A stretch of DNA of 64,000 bases, taken from NCBI RefSeq assembly GCF_001411555.2, contig NC_049916.1, positions 22,289,558 to 22,353,557 on the forward strand, in the 5' to 3' direction. Under the pieces are notes generated by a model. It saw only the letters and a program-made list of their open reading frames with translations. It did not search any database and was not told the DNA's origin. Shown here in pieces: positions 33,471-46,569 of this stretch. The position numbers and the translations under genes were made by a program. Every line of letters starts with the position of its first letter. The stretch's first letter is position 1. The stretch comes from Juglans regia (Eukaryota > Streptophyta > Magnoliopsida > Fagales > Juglandaceae).

Positions 33471-35994
33471 TAGGGGTGACAATATGTGACACGACTTGTT
33501 AACCCAACACGAACACGACACGATAAAAATGGGTTAAGATTTAGCCTTAACGGGTTTGGATCAAAACGGGCAATTGCTTAACGGGTCAACCCGTTATGAC
33601 CCGTTAAGAAAATTGAATTTACCTTTATACCCTTAGACCTAAAATTCAAAAAATCCTAAACCTAAGTTACCTAACCCACGCTGCCCCCTTCTAACTTTTC
33701 TTTTTCTCACGCTGCCCCTTTCTTCATCTTCAACCCATGGCCTCGCAGCGACTCCTTCTCCCCTCAGTTCTCATCTCACGCCGCCCTCATCAGTTCTAAC
33801 TCTTAAGTCTTAAGTTTCTAACTTCTCATGCCGCCCCATTCTTTGACTTCAACCTAGTATCTCGTCGCCCACAGCTCCACCAAGCTCACGGTGCCACTCT
33901 TGGCCTCTTCACTCTGTCCAGTTCTCTTCAAGCCGTCTGTCGCCCACGCAGACTCAAAGTCATAGACTCACGCTGCCCGTCGCCCATTGTAAGTCAATCC
34001 AGCTGAGATTTCTACTCTACCTTGACCTATTGTTTGGTTGCCGAGAAAAAAGAAAAAAAGATGGGATCCTCATGAGATTTATTCTCTAGTTGTGTAAATT
34101 AGTTTGCCTGTTTTAGAGTACCCTAATCATCCGGATTTGTAACTTGGTGGCTAGTCTATGATTCTGGATTTGTATAAATTTGATTCTGGTAAATGTAGAT
34201 CTATATTTTCATTTCCAGATTCGAGAGGTTTTGCCTTAGATCCCTCCGTTTATTTCTTGTTGTCTTTTTATCTTTATAAATTTTAATAGATTTTTACCTC
34301 TACTCTAAACCTGAGTACTTCTGATCCAAATCTGTTGGACTACAAATTTCTCCTAAATTTGTACTTCAGATTTAGATGTGTAATAACTCTGTTGTATGTG
34401 TAATTGAAAGTATTTGGTTGCATTGGCTTCAGTAATGTTTTCATGTAGATCATTCTAAATAATCTATCTAATGGATGAAATCGAATGCTTGTTCAATTGA
34501 TGACCGTGATATGCAGTTGTGTTGAGCTTTCGTTTTGGGTTAGAGAAGCTGATCATACCAATACCAAGCCAAAGCTAAACTTTTGGTATAATCACATGCT
34601 TTAGTTTGGCTAGTCTTGGTAGTGCTTCTCAGTTGGAGAAATATTTAATTTTTCATTCACCTCTGAGATAAAAGCATGCTAACGAGATAGTAAAAGCTAG
34701 TTTGGTATTTATTTACTCCTTATATTTGGTCCTATAATGCACAAAATAATGAAATATGGTAAAATGGCATCATCCATCGTTTTGTAGACTTGTAACAAGT
34801 GAACATCCAATAGAATATATCAACTAAAGCATTTGATAAAGGATCTCTCATAGTCATCTCAAAAACCAATTTTTCTTACAACTTCATCTCAAATCTCAAA
34901 GATCATTATCCTAGATCTCCAACTACTTAATCACAACTAACATCTAACTTAGGCTTAGTTATGCCACATGAATTCTTCGTTTGGAAGATTGACAAAAATC
35001 TCTGAAAATTTGAAAATAACATTATATAATCATATGCAGGCCAATTATAATGTTCTAAGATAAGGTTTCTATAATTCACCATTAACATTCATCTCTTGGT
35101 CCAGTGAATTCTCCTTATTATTACTTATTGCACTTGGAAAGGGTCCCCTGTTTCTTTGAACCTTCAGATGCAATTTTTTGGAGGACCATTTTGTTGGTTG
35201 CATGATTATGTTGCAGTTTCTTGTAGTTCTCAGATATCTGTGCAGACAAGTTGTTGGTGAAATATGGCGAGGAGTAAGGTAATATTATTATTTTATTGAA
35301 TAAATGAATGCAATTTTTCAATACAATAATATTATTTGATTATAAAACTCTACTTATGTCTTTTTTTTAATAGAAACACAAGAAAAAGTTAAATTTGACG
35401 AGTTAACCGAAGATGTAATGGAGTTGGAGAACAATAAGGGCAAAGAGGACGCTCCACTTCCTTCTTCAAATTCTAAATTTGTTTAGATTTGTGTTTTTAA
35501 TTTTTTATCATATTTGTGATTGTAACATTAATACATTTACAATGTGTGTTTTGTTTATTATATTTGGGATGTAATTTTTTTTTTATAATAGGATGTAATT
35601 TTAATAATGAATATTATTACAATTTGTGTGGGTTATATTTGTTTAGATTGTAATTTTAGACTTGTAGTCAGTTTTTTTATTTTTTATAGATATTATTTAT
35701 ATTTAAATGTTTATATAAAATCAATCAGGTCAAATGTGTCGTATCGTGTCATGTCGTATCGTATTTGTTCAACCAATTAACGTAAACAGGTTGAAACGGG
35801 TCGTATCGTTTTAATTTTTTTTTTTTTACTAACGGGTCGTGTTGTATCAACTCGTTATTTTATCGTGTTGTGTTAGGGTTTAAGATTTTGATACGAAATC
35901 CTTAACGGGTCGTGTTTGTGTTGACCTATTAAGTATAATGTACATACCTTGACACAATACGAATACGACTCATTAACACGATTTACCACCCCTA
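33471..35994. mobile_element. 2.5-kb non-autonomous hAT-like element
   Basis: Terminal TAGGGGTGACAATATGTGAC versus reverse-complemented right end TAGGGGTGGTAAATCGTGTT. Flanks are ATAAAATA (33463-33470) and ATAAAATG (35995-36002), seven of eight identical. Arms are packed with ACCCGTTA/AACGGGTC and CACGAC/GTCGTG repeats. Between them lies about 1.8 kb of ordinary-composition DNA without a transposase ORF. A short stretch at 35370-35460 could be a remnant of coding DNA but is too short to assign. The shorter relative at 14474 shares only the arms. Confidence 0.8.
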
Positions 35995-36353
35995 ATAAAA
36001 TGTTATATATATTGTACTCTTATTATTATTATTATTTCAATATTATAGTTTATATTTGTAACATTTTTTATTGTCACTATTGAGTCGTGTCATCGATCAA
36101 TCACACAATCATCTCGACTGTAGCGCATGCATCAAACTTCTTATAATTTTCTCATCCTTTTCCACTAGTTTTATTCTCTCCTCCACTTCTTTACTTTTGC
36201 CCTCAAATTTGGATCCAAGTAAAGAGTCTAACCCTAGTCAGTGTCACAAACTTGGCGAAGTAACGATAATGCATGGACGTAATAATTCAAATGGAAAAAT
36301 GAATTCCACGTAATTCTCAGCCCCTTTAAGATTGTTTCCCCTTTATAGATTAA

Positions 36354-36580
36354 GGGCAGGTTTGGGGGTAGGATGAGATACAAAATTTTCATCCTATCTC
36401 ATCTCATCATTACACATTTTTCAAATCCTCATACAAAATATAATAAACAATTCAACTTTTTCAAATCTCAATTTAACTTTTTTAAATTCTAATATAATAA
36501 TCATACTAAAACATAATATTTTAAATATTAAAATAAAATATAAAATTCTCATATCACCCTTCAGTTCTGTCCTAAACCAT
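36354..36580. mobile_element. Tourist-like MITE (GATGAG family), inverted orientation
   Basis: Follows TTAA with GGGCAGGTTTGGGGG. The interior is the reverse complement of the family core (TCATCCTATCTCATCTCATC, AATTCAACTTTTTCAAATCT). The right end is near CTGTCCTAAACC. No clean right-hand target duplication. Confidence 0.65.
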
Positions 36581-37721
36581 TCACAAAAATGTGTCGGAAA
36601 CATATGAAAAATTGAAACATAATAAAGCAACATACGTCACTTCGTCATTAAGGTACTGTACTTGATAAACAATCAAGTCTTATCGCTTGTTGTCTCATGT
36701 TTGACAGTTAATACTGTTATTACTGAGACAGAAAGCACCAATCAGATATTTCCGCCCAAATTTATTAAAACATTTCGGCATATAAAATTGCAAATCACTG
36801 CATGCTTTATACATCAATATCCTGGTACGTACGGAAATGTTGTCCCCTACGAATCATTTTTTTTTTGGGGTCAAAATCGCACAGTTTCATGGATTGGGCA
36901 TCAAAATTTCAAAGTATTAAACAGTATTTGTAAATAGCTTATTAAAGACAAAAGGGTCGAGACGACATTGTTTACTTTAGTCAGAACCTAATCTCAAAAT
37001 TAAAGTGTGCATGTGCATGCGTGATATATCCTCCTGATCCACAATCCAATCCCAAAGTAAACTCATTACAACCACTCATTCTACTTGCATTTCTATTCGG
37101 GCAGTGCATATTAAAATCTTAAGAATCAATAATATTTGTTTGGTTTTCAAGTTGGATGACTCATTTCAAGTAAATCAGACAATGTATATTCCAATATGAT
37201 CATTGATCATAAGATGACATTTTCCTTCAGTCTTTGAATTTGTTTTTAAAATCATATAATCATAAAACGATAAAAAGTGTCAAGTCTATAAATTAAGATG
37301 AGAATGAGATAATAATATAGAATTAAGATTACTCGTGTGTGTGTATTAGATTTAATATAAGATGATCAACACAATGTTCATTTAAAAAAGATTATATCAC
37401 GAGAATGTACGTTGCCACTTACAATTGTTTTAATATTTAGATTAGGGCATCATCTTGATTCTTCTTCTTCTTCTTCTTTTGTTATGTATGCTTCATTCTC
37501 TAGAGCACTTTAATATAGCAGATCTCGACTTCTCGTAGCAGCCTGCGCGCCTTCTCTTCTTGGCTCATCCCGTTGTCATTTGATCTCATGTTGTTTGTGG
37601 AGCCTTGCTATTCTTATGACAACTCTATTTGATAATCCGATCTGACAATGATTCGTTACAATTTTGTATGGATTTTCAATGAGGTTTGGCTATGAGGAAT
37701 TTTTTTGACTCTGTTTGTGAC

Positions 37722-37855
37722 TCGAGAAATGCCAAACAGAAAGTTCACTCGACATTTGCACTGCAAGTCCCTCGAGCAAAGCTTAGGTAGAGAGTTTGTA
37801 ATTTTGCTTGACATATTGCTCTAGCAAACATCAAATAGAGAGTTCGCTCGAGTGA
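37722..37855. repeat. Degenerate tandem repeat with CTCGAG-type units
   Basis: About three imperfect units of 45-65 bp built on CTCGAGCAAA...TAGAGAGTT...GCTCGAG. Noncoding in all frames by eye. Origin unknown, possibly old retroelement LTR or leader DNA. Confidence 0.5.
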
Positions 37856-39138
37856 ATAACCCAATAATTGTTAAATTAGAGTTTCTGCCGTACAACCATA
37901 TATATATGTTTATTATGAATAGTATGACTATTTTGAACAGTGTATTTTCACCTCCAAAGTATAATTTGTCATTCCTCAAGATAATAAAATCATTTGCAGC
38001 TCTATAGATATAGGCACGTTGTCGAACTACATAAATCTCAGTATCTTATGATTGATTTCTTGTTATACTTTATTTTCTTGCATCATTTTTCACAACAACT
38101 CACTCTTGCAATCCCTTTGTCTACTATTATTCCCTACACATAGTACTATATTTCTCAATCGATTGTAGAGAGTTGCTGAAATAAATGACTCATCAATGAT
38201 TGTGGTTTGCAATTAACTCGTATTGATCAGACGACTCATTGTGAGAAATTTGTGTTGGTTCAAAAGGGGTTACAAAAGAAAAAATAGTTAGAGAAAAGTT
38301 TGCTTCGAGACGTGTAACAATGTAGTTTTCTTTAAGACAATATTCGCTCCCACCAATAATGGTATTCACACGAGTTACAAAGTGAATTTACCTCCAAGGT
38401 ACAATGAAGTCCAAAACAAGTATGTTTATCTAATTGCATTATATACACACGAAATTAGATCCCTAATATTCTCAAATTTTGTTATTTAATCAAGAGATTA
38501 GAAATCCGTTCTCTGCAAAATGAACATATCATAATAATAAGTTTTTGAAGAAATGCAAACTTTTGAGAGAGACAAAATCTCAAAATTGCCTTCTTGAACT
38601 CTTAAATTCGTAGGATAATGGGTCTATTTATAGATAACAAAATGACATGAATAAAAAGTTGTAATTTTTCATTAATTTTTCTGAAATCTGATACAAATAT
38701 GTGTATTTATTATGCCTATTACTAAGTGACACAATAGTTGAAATTTTATTTTTTCCATGCATCGCTTGTGCCCCTTGACGCGTTAATGTAGCGCTTTGCG
38801 CATGAGCACCATGGTGCTGGGCCACATGCCATGGTCAGCGTGGAGCTGGGCTCGAACCTAGCCCCACGGGTAAACCTAGAGCCTCAATACCACTAAATAA
38901 ATCCCAAAAATAATTCACAACTTCTCTATTTTCAAGATAATTCACAAATTCCAAAAATAATCTTAAAATATTATTAATAATAAATATAATATATATTATT
39001 TTAAAAATATTTCCAACAATTTCTATACTGATATAGAAAAAAGATTTCCTTCTTTCAACCCTAGTTTTTCATGCAACTTACCTTGGTACGTTCATCAACA
39101 TTGTTAAATCCATGTGACATTCCCCGAAATGCCCAGAC

Positions 39139-39486
39139 ATGAATGAGACAAGTAAAACAAAGAGCCACCTCGCTTATGTGTCTCCTCATTATGGCTATGA
39201 TATATGTGCAGAGCAATGCAGGACAAACAGTCAAGGCCAGTGGCATTTATTTGTCTATGTATCATCGTGTCATTCTCATTGTGGCGCTCTTGATGATCAG
39301 TTTCCCCATCTGTTGTTTCGGCCTTTATCATATGCTTTTGTTGTACGTTGGAGTAACACCAGAAAGGCGAAATATCCTGCACTTGATGTCGCAAACAACA
39401 GGGATTTATGGGTGGCTAACATCTCCCAAATAAGCCTTTTTTCTTTTCGAGAGGCACTTTATTTTCCAAGCTGCACGGATGCTTGA
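39139..39486 (+). other. Unassigned overlapping open reading frames
   Basis: Three overlapping frames of 96-115 codons are open here, two on the plus and one on the minus strand. The plus frame at 39143 has a hydrophobic stretch (VILIVALLMISFPICCFGLY). No splice context, domain or codon signature favours any of them. It may be chance openness in less A+T-rich DNA or a decayed exon; I cannot choose. Confidence 0.2.
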
Positions 39487-40825
39487 TCAAACGGTGCAGA
39501 TTGCAAGTGGAACAATAAGATTGCAATTATTGGAGTAGTACTTTTTATGATCTACAGAACTCAAAAGTTCTTGGGCTTCATCTCCCATATTTTATATTAT
39601 ACAGAACAAAGATTCCTCCCTGAGTTCCACTCCCTGTTTAGTCTAATATAGTAATACTACGTACTCTTCAGTCTTCATACCTGTGAGGAGCTGATCATGA
39701 TATGGGTAACCATACCTCCAAGTAGATGGCAACAATAATAAATAATAATAAAAAGTTGGTAAAAGAAAAACTAATTTCTAAGTACATGATGATCATTATC
39801 TTTAAGATCCACCACAAGAGGATTTTGCTTTTTTTTTTTTTTTCATTTTCTTTTATCTTCGAGTTCGCGGGACTAGGAGTACTGTGATTATAGCAGCAAG
39901 TAGGGCAAACAGATCATTTAGATCTGGACTTGGAGGCAATGGTTGCTTAAGCGTAGAGATTGCTCGATCTATGCCAAGGTGGGGCGTGCCTGGCCTCAAG
40001 CCTGAACAGAAATCCTACTAAACTGATTTAAATCAGCTGAAGAGAGTTTGAAATCCTACTGGGTTTTAAATGATAAATGTGACCAAAGGGTCCCCAAAAA
40101 GCAAAACAAATCTCACTAGATTTTATTTGATATGGAATGACAGCCAGGGTAGGGTGCCTTTGATAAAGACCATAATAAACACAGTCACTGGGGGCCAATA
40201 TGGCCAAACAGACCCACTTGATCAGGGAAGAATAAACCTAATAAACCCTAAAAATAGCCGCAAAGAGGCTGAAATAGACACTCGAGGTTCTTAACCAAAG
40301 GTAAGAGTGTGTAGAACTGCCCTGTGAAAGAACGCAAACCCTAGACAAAGACAATAGACATGAGGGGATGAGTCGGATGACTGACCAGATGTTTACAGGG
40401 GAAGTGTTGTGGGCCCCATGTTAGCAGGGACAGGCCGGCATGACAGTCCGATGCCCTCCTCCCTTTTTTTTTTATTTTATTAATTAATTAATTAATTTAT
40501 TTAATGTTATATGTGCTCTCTCCTTAAAATTGCTAATTTGTTGTATGTCCCTCCAAAACATCTTCGTCCAGCTGAAGAGCCACCACCACCCAACCAACTA
40601 CCCATTACAACAAACCACAACCCCGATTCAGAAATCAGAATCCACAGGCACAAACAAAGAAAGTGCCAGAAAACTCAGACAGAGGAGAAAACAAATATAA
40701 TAAATAAAAGAAAGGAAACCAGCAGAGCAAAGATTCCAGAGCAGAAAGATACTCTCTTTATCCCCTCACTTATTACTCTCTCTATTTCAAGCTCTCTGCT
40801 TTGTGTTTCTGAATTTCATTTCCAA

Positions 40826-43377
40826 ATGGATTGTTGGTCTTCCCCTCTCGCTATGGATGATGAGTTTGAGAAGCTTGTGATTCGAATGAACCCTCCCAGG
40901 TCCTTTCTTTGAATCTCTGGATGTTTTTTCATTGCTTTTATCTGTACTGGGATTCCATTTTACGTTCCAATTCGGTCTTGGCTCTGGTGGAATTGGACCG
41001 CTTTTCTTTCATTTCTCGATATTTCCACCGTATTGAGCTGAAAGCGTCGATCTTGATTGTTTTAGCAACATGGGTTTGTGATTTAGTTCCCTGTTTGATT
41101 ACGGAATTTGCAGGGTTACAGTTGATAATGCCTCCAGCAGGAAAGCCACTTTGATTAAGGTATTTGATTGAATTCTCTAAATTCTTTTCGGTTATCTTGT
41201 ATGCAATTCGAGAGACCCTCAGTTGCAATGAATTTTGTGGAATTGATAGGTCGATAGTGCAAATAAGCGTGGGAGTTTGTTGGAGTTGGTTCAAGTTCTC
41301 ATTGACTTGAATCTTATAATTCGTCGAGCTTACATTTCTTCTGATGGGGAATGGTTCATGGATGGTTAGTTTCTGATTTTCATACATACGTAAGACCCTG
41401 GATGTGTGGTTTGTGATTGAGTTTTCTAGTTCCATTTGTTCTTTGCAGTATTTCATGTCACAGATCAGAATGGGAACAAGCTATTCGATGACGATCTTGC
41501 TGAACGGATTCAACTGGTAGATATGCGAACCAACATTCTTTTTACGTTTTATTTATACCAATTATGAAGTGCCTAAGAAATTATTACCTTGGAGCTGGAG
41601 ATATTGATGTTAAGAGTGCGAATTCTGAAGGGTGTTTAAACTGATATACTTCTAGGAAGAACTTGGTAGCTGATTTCTGTTGTTTTCCCTGTTACTTTGC
41701 TAAACGCTCATATTGGTTTTGACTTTTGTGCAGTCCAGCAAATTTTTCAAAATAGTTTTATCAATAGCCTAGCTTTATTTATTCCTATTCGGATCAATAT
41801 AGCTTCTTATATTCTGCTAAGGAATCCCTGTTCATATTAATTTCTTATTTAATTACATGATGGTCATGAAAGGAATCTAGTTTATCAAACTGTACATAGG
41901 TACATAGATATCAAACAGAAAATAGTGTTGTGTTCTATGAAGCCTCCAACGGGCCGGGGCCTAGCTACAAGGACTTCTACTTTAATCACCATCCTTGATT
42001 ACATAGATCAATAATTAGATACTAGTAGGACCAGACAAAGAAGGAGGGGCTGTGCTTGCTGTTTGGTCTGTAGTATAATTATTTAGATGGAGCCATGAGA
42101 ATTGCAAGCCATATTTATAGTTTAATTTTACATGTCACAGTCGCTAGGACCTAAGGCACATAGCTTTCGATCCTTGAGAAGGTCCGTGGGTGTCCAAGCT
42201 GCCACGGAACACACAACAATTGAATTGACTGGAAGAGACAGGCCAGGCCTACTCTCAGAGGCTTTTGCTGTTCTTGCTGACCTCAAATGTAATGTGGTAG
42301 CAGCAGAAGTCTGGACCCACAATTCAAGAATGGCGTCAGTTGTCCTCATCACTGATGAGGCAACTGGATTGCCAATTGACAATCCTGATCGGCTTGCTAA
42401 GATCAAACAACTTCTTCTTTATGTGCTAAAGGGGGACAGAGATAAACGGGGTGCAAACACTGCTGTTTCGGTCGGTTCCACTCATAAGGAACGGAGGCTG
42501 CATCAAATGATGTATGCTGATCGCGATTATGATATGGATGACACAGATTGCATGTCAACAAGTGACAGGAGCAAACTTCTTGTAACTGTAGAGAAATGTG
42601 CAGATAAGGGATATACTGCTGTGAACTTGACGTGCCCTGACCGTCCTAAGCTATTGTTTGATACTGTATGCACGTTGACAGATATGCAATATGTGGTATA
42701 CCATGGAACTGTCATTGCTGAAGGACCAGAGGCTTATCAGGTTGTCTTTTGTTACTTTGAATTGCTTTGATCGCTTTTCTTCTTGATTATGCTTTGCATT
42801 GACCAAAGTTGAAAACATTGGATTTCTATGTGTATAGGAATATTATATCAGGCATACGGATGGCTGCCCTATTAGTTCTGAAGCAGAGAGGCAAAGGGTA
42901 ATTCATTGCCTGGAGGCTGCTATCAAGAGGCGAACTTCTGAGGTAAAGAGTGTGGGGGGATTCAAATACATACAAGATTTTCAGTACTTGTCCAACTCTT
43001 ATGTGATGCTAATGCACATTCTCATAATACAGGGCATAAGACTAGAACTCTGTGGTGAAGACAGAATTGGCCTTCTATCTGATGTTACTCGAATATTCAG
43101 AGAAAATGGTTTATCAGTAACCCGAGCCGAGGTCACCACCAGGGGTTCCCAAGCTGTAAATGCTTTTTATGTGACTGATGCATCAGGAAATGCAGTAAAG
43201 AGTGAAACAATTGAGGCAGTTCGGAAAGAGATTGGCCTCACAATGCTACATGTGAAGGATGATGCCTACTCAAAATCTCCGACCCAGGAGAGTGGGAAGT
43301 TCTCTTTGGGTAATCTCTTCCGAACCAGATCGGAGAAGTTCCTATACAACTTGGGTTTGATAAAGTCATGTTCTTAA
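40826..43377 (+). CDS. ACT-domain repeat (ACR) protein with four ACT domains
   Basis: Seven exons (40826-40899, 41114-41159, 41250-41364, 41449-41516, 42141-42740, 42838-42942, 43033-43377) join in frame to 450 aa, the normal ACR length. ACT domains: residues about 36-95 ([20 protein letters not shown]), 126-200 ([20 protein letters not shown]), 258-330 ([20 protein letters not shown]) and 337-410 ([20 protein letters not shown]). The N-terminus [15 protein letters not shown] and the C-terminus NLGLIKSC are family signatures. ACT domains bind small ligands, often amino acids. Plant ACR proteins are thought to sense amino-acid or nitrogen status and ACR relatives have been linked to nuclear signalling, but no enzyme domain is present. 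I see mixed ACR3/ACR4 features, so no specific symbol is given. The second Met (40854) is also conserved in relatives and could be the start. Confidence 0.95.
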
Positions 43378-44406
43378 GCATTAATAAGTCCCCCCCCCCC
43401 AAACAAAGGAAAGGTGCTGTCCATTAATGCCCGTAGATATCAAGAAATGTCTGCTTAGGTGTAGATTTTGCAGGTGAATCTCTAGTTGATCTTGGTCAGG
43501 CTTTGAACTTTCAATATTTCAACAATTGCTAAGCCTCATGCATACATTTCCTTTTGCTGTCTCTTTTTGTTCCATGTTTGGTGTACATAAATCCTCTCGT
43601 TTCATCCTTTGGTCTTCAGACTGTTTTGTAGACTATATATAGATTTGAGCAAATCTTTTGCTGCGGCATCAAACATAATGCCGAAATGACATGGAAAATT
43701 GGAAAGACTTGGCTCAAAATGGTTTTGTCGTTTTTGTTAAAATAAAGCCACAATATTCGTCGGAAAAAAAAAAAGACTAGAATAAAAGAGAAGAGATAGA
43801 TAGATAGGCATGACCCCTGATCTGAGAAAGCCGCCGAGGTTGACATGTTGCAGTCCCGAGGATTCCATAACACATCGATCAAGTCATTCCTCTGAGTTGA
43901 GTAGTTTTCATTCCATGCATTTATTGTTATTATTTTCTCCCCTCTTGGAAGTGGCTACGTAGTGGTTTGGTAGGTAAGGTCACTACCTCACAGTAACCTC
44001 ACAGCTCTCTGGAGTCTGTACTCATGTACTCACTACTCCATGTGGCCCGTAGTCATTGGTGCGAGAACTTGAGCACTGGTTTGCCACTTTTTACTTCCTT
44101 TTCCGACTTCTATTTTCGTTTTCGGAATCTTTTGCCTATTAAAAATTGTTTTGTTCTCGCTCACTGTACCCAAGATAAGCCTCCCGTTTTCCATTCCTGT
44201 TGATGACATCCTTTCTCCACTACATATATTCTACTTTTGAAGTGCCTTTCCTTTTGTTCTATATAGACATATATAGTTTTTTCTTATCACATTTGCTGAC
44301 TATGATTTTCATAGTAAAAGGGGCAAAGAGACTGATTTTTATCAATTGAGATACTATTCAATTCTCCGACCCAATTGAATAAAAATAAAGATGGAAGAGT
44401 AATTTT
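43378..44406. other. ACR 3' UTR and spacer
   Basis: Probable 3' UTR to about 43750 with a C run (43391-43400) and an AATAAAGC at 43740. Then spacer without a supported gene. Confidence 0.5.
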
Positions 44407-44560
44407 ACATACAATCGTAAAGTATATAAATATTACATAATCGTTTTGAAAATAAGTGAAGTCTATTATTAAGAAATTAATTTTTTTCATATTAATCTCA
44501 TATTTTATTTATTTTTTACATAACGATTACACGATCAATATACAATTCACGATTATAAAT
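44407..44560. mobile_element. MITE with inverted ends
   Basis: The left arm ACAATCGTAAAGTATATAAA and the reverse complement of the right arm ATAATCGTGAATTGTATATT are related, with a further internal match (ATTACATAATCGTTTTG versus GTAATCGTTATGTAAAA). No ORF. Confidence 0.6.
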
Positions 44561-45462
44561 ATTTTTTTTTTATAAAATATATTTTAAAAATATAAAGATA
44601 ATATAAATAATTGTCGATAAAAAATGATATCGTTTAAATTCAAAGATGAATTGAGATCGAGTTAAAAATTGATTGCACGATGATGTCTATAATTATTTAT
44701 ATAATTAATCAATAATCAATCAAATAGTCGTTTATGAAGGGTCTAGACAGATCCTTAAAAAATGGAGGAAGGTTTGCGTCACGCATCTTTACAACCGCAT
44801 GTGACGTCGTTTTCACTTTGTTTGTATTAGGCCGAGATTGATCGCTACCGTCCGTTCCCAATCAACCGCCGATACATGTGGGGTCCACAACTCTGCTAAG
44901 TGGGGGCCAGCCCTTCAGGACTTGTACTACGTCGTCTATTTATTTATTTTTTTAGATTAATAATTCATTGTGTCATAAAAAAATATGGTATTTATTGGAA
45001 TCTTATTCGAAGTATGAAAAAGCATTACCTTCTCTTTTATTTATTTATTGTTTCAAAACCAATGATAGCGTGACATTGTATCCCACCGATAACTGGTGAC
45101 TCCATCTTTTGCAAGTTGATCCAAAATATTATATTTAAAAAAAAAAATGGAATAATTTACTAATTAAAATTATTTATAATTTTTAATTTTTTTCCAAACA
45201 TTTTTTAGATGATTATATTAAACCTTACAATATTAAATGCTGGTGGTAGACAATATGAATCCCAACATTAAATAAGTAATCTCTACATGATATGTATCTA
45301 GGTCATTTTCTTTATTATTATATAGAAGCTGCTACAACTATCGAGGATTTCTCGGTGAGAATCCTCGGTAAGATTATTGATGGCCTAAGTATTATTCTTA
45401 TTATATAGGGTAAAATAGCCATAATCATTAAACTCAATGCATATTTCAAAAAGGAAAATTAT
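44561..45462. other. AT-rich spacer
   Basis: No gene or transposon ends recognised. A less A+T-rich patch at 44760-44930 has no long ORF. Confidence 0.45.
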
Positions 45463-45826
45463 AGAGCCACCGCTGGTGGCTTCCGCTGGGAGTCACCGCT
45501 GGCTCTATCATGTATTTTTTTATATATTTTTTTTATAATTAATTTTATATAGATGTTTTTAATAATTTTAAATATTAAAAAAAAAATAAAAAAAAATTAT
45601 AATATTATTAAAAAATACTTCCTTAATCATGAAGTAAAAAAAAATATTTTTTTATTTTACTTCATGATTAAGGAAGTATTTTTTAATAATATTATAAATT
45701 TATTTTATTTTTTTAAAATATTTAAAATTGTTAAAAACATCTATATAAAAATAATTGTAAAAAAAACACATAAAAAAACACATATTAAAATCAACGGTGG
45801 CTTCTAGCGGGAGCCACGGTGGCTCT
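45463..45826. mobile_element. 364-bp palindromic (hairpin) MITE
   Basis: The outer 45-50 bp arms are G+C-rich (AGAGCCACCGCTGGTGGCTT left, with reverse-complement right AGAGCCACCGTGGCTCCCGC). The inner arms (TACTTCCTTAATCATGAAGT on each side of a centre near 45648) are almost perfect reverse complements. Nearly the whole element can fold back. The A+T inner arms are related to those at 48091-48294 and about 18440-18590. Target duplication unresolved. Confidence 0.8.
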
Positions 45827-46569
45827 AGCATCACTCTTTCAAAAATTATTATGTTGGTAACAAATAAGTCTAAAGAATCTGCTGGCAGTAAAGATAAAAA
45901 AAGAAATAAAAGATAAAATTATGAGCCTTCAATTAATGGCCTAAATTAAGAGTCTTGATTGGTATACCACTACTTTTTATGTTTACATGAGGTCCCGTGC
46001 ACCAATATTTTTGCTAAATTAATAAAGAAATAATTTTTATAGGTTTTAAATAAACAAATTTCATATAAATATTTGTAAAAATGTAGCTCTCACCTAAAAG
46101 AAATGTAAAAAAATTATTCTTTATTAGTATAACCTATTTTTTTACAAAAAAATTTAAAAACTTATCTATTTAAAATTTATACCTAACATTACTCATATTT
46201 TATTCGTTTATATGATTGGCTTTTTGTATGGATAGTGTGTGTATGCAGCTCTCACTAGGACAGGTTCTCACATTTTTTTTTTTTAATTACTTGTATTGTG
46301 ATGATGAATTCATTCATATATGTTGAGGTTAGCACGCGCGTTTTGTTGTATGGATATTCATATAATTAAAAGATTTAAAAGTCCAAAAGGGATGGTAGAG
46401 GGGTGACTCATAGGTGATTGTAAAGTGACATGTTTTGAATATTCTGATATGAGAGAAGAGAGGAGACTGTGGGTCCCACTATTCACTAACACGAACAGCG
46501 TTCTCTCGTCTCTCTCAAAACTACTTTAAAGAAAACCCAATCTTCTAACTTTACTTTTTTCTCTTTTTT
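45827..46569. other. AT-rich spacer with a MITE remnant
   Basis: Contains a copy (46030-46190, inverted) of the MITE family seen at 17585. Otherwise no gene. Confidence 0.5.

Larger units (their letters stand above)
36003..40825. other. Intergenic spacer before the ACR gene
   Basis: No gene I can name. Contains a MITE (36354-36580), a degenerate tandem repeat (37722-37855), an unassigned open region (39139-39486), and from about 40500 the probable leader of the ACR gene (CT- and A-rich). Confidence 0.5.
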
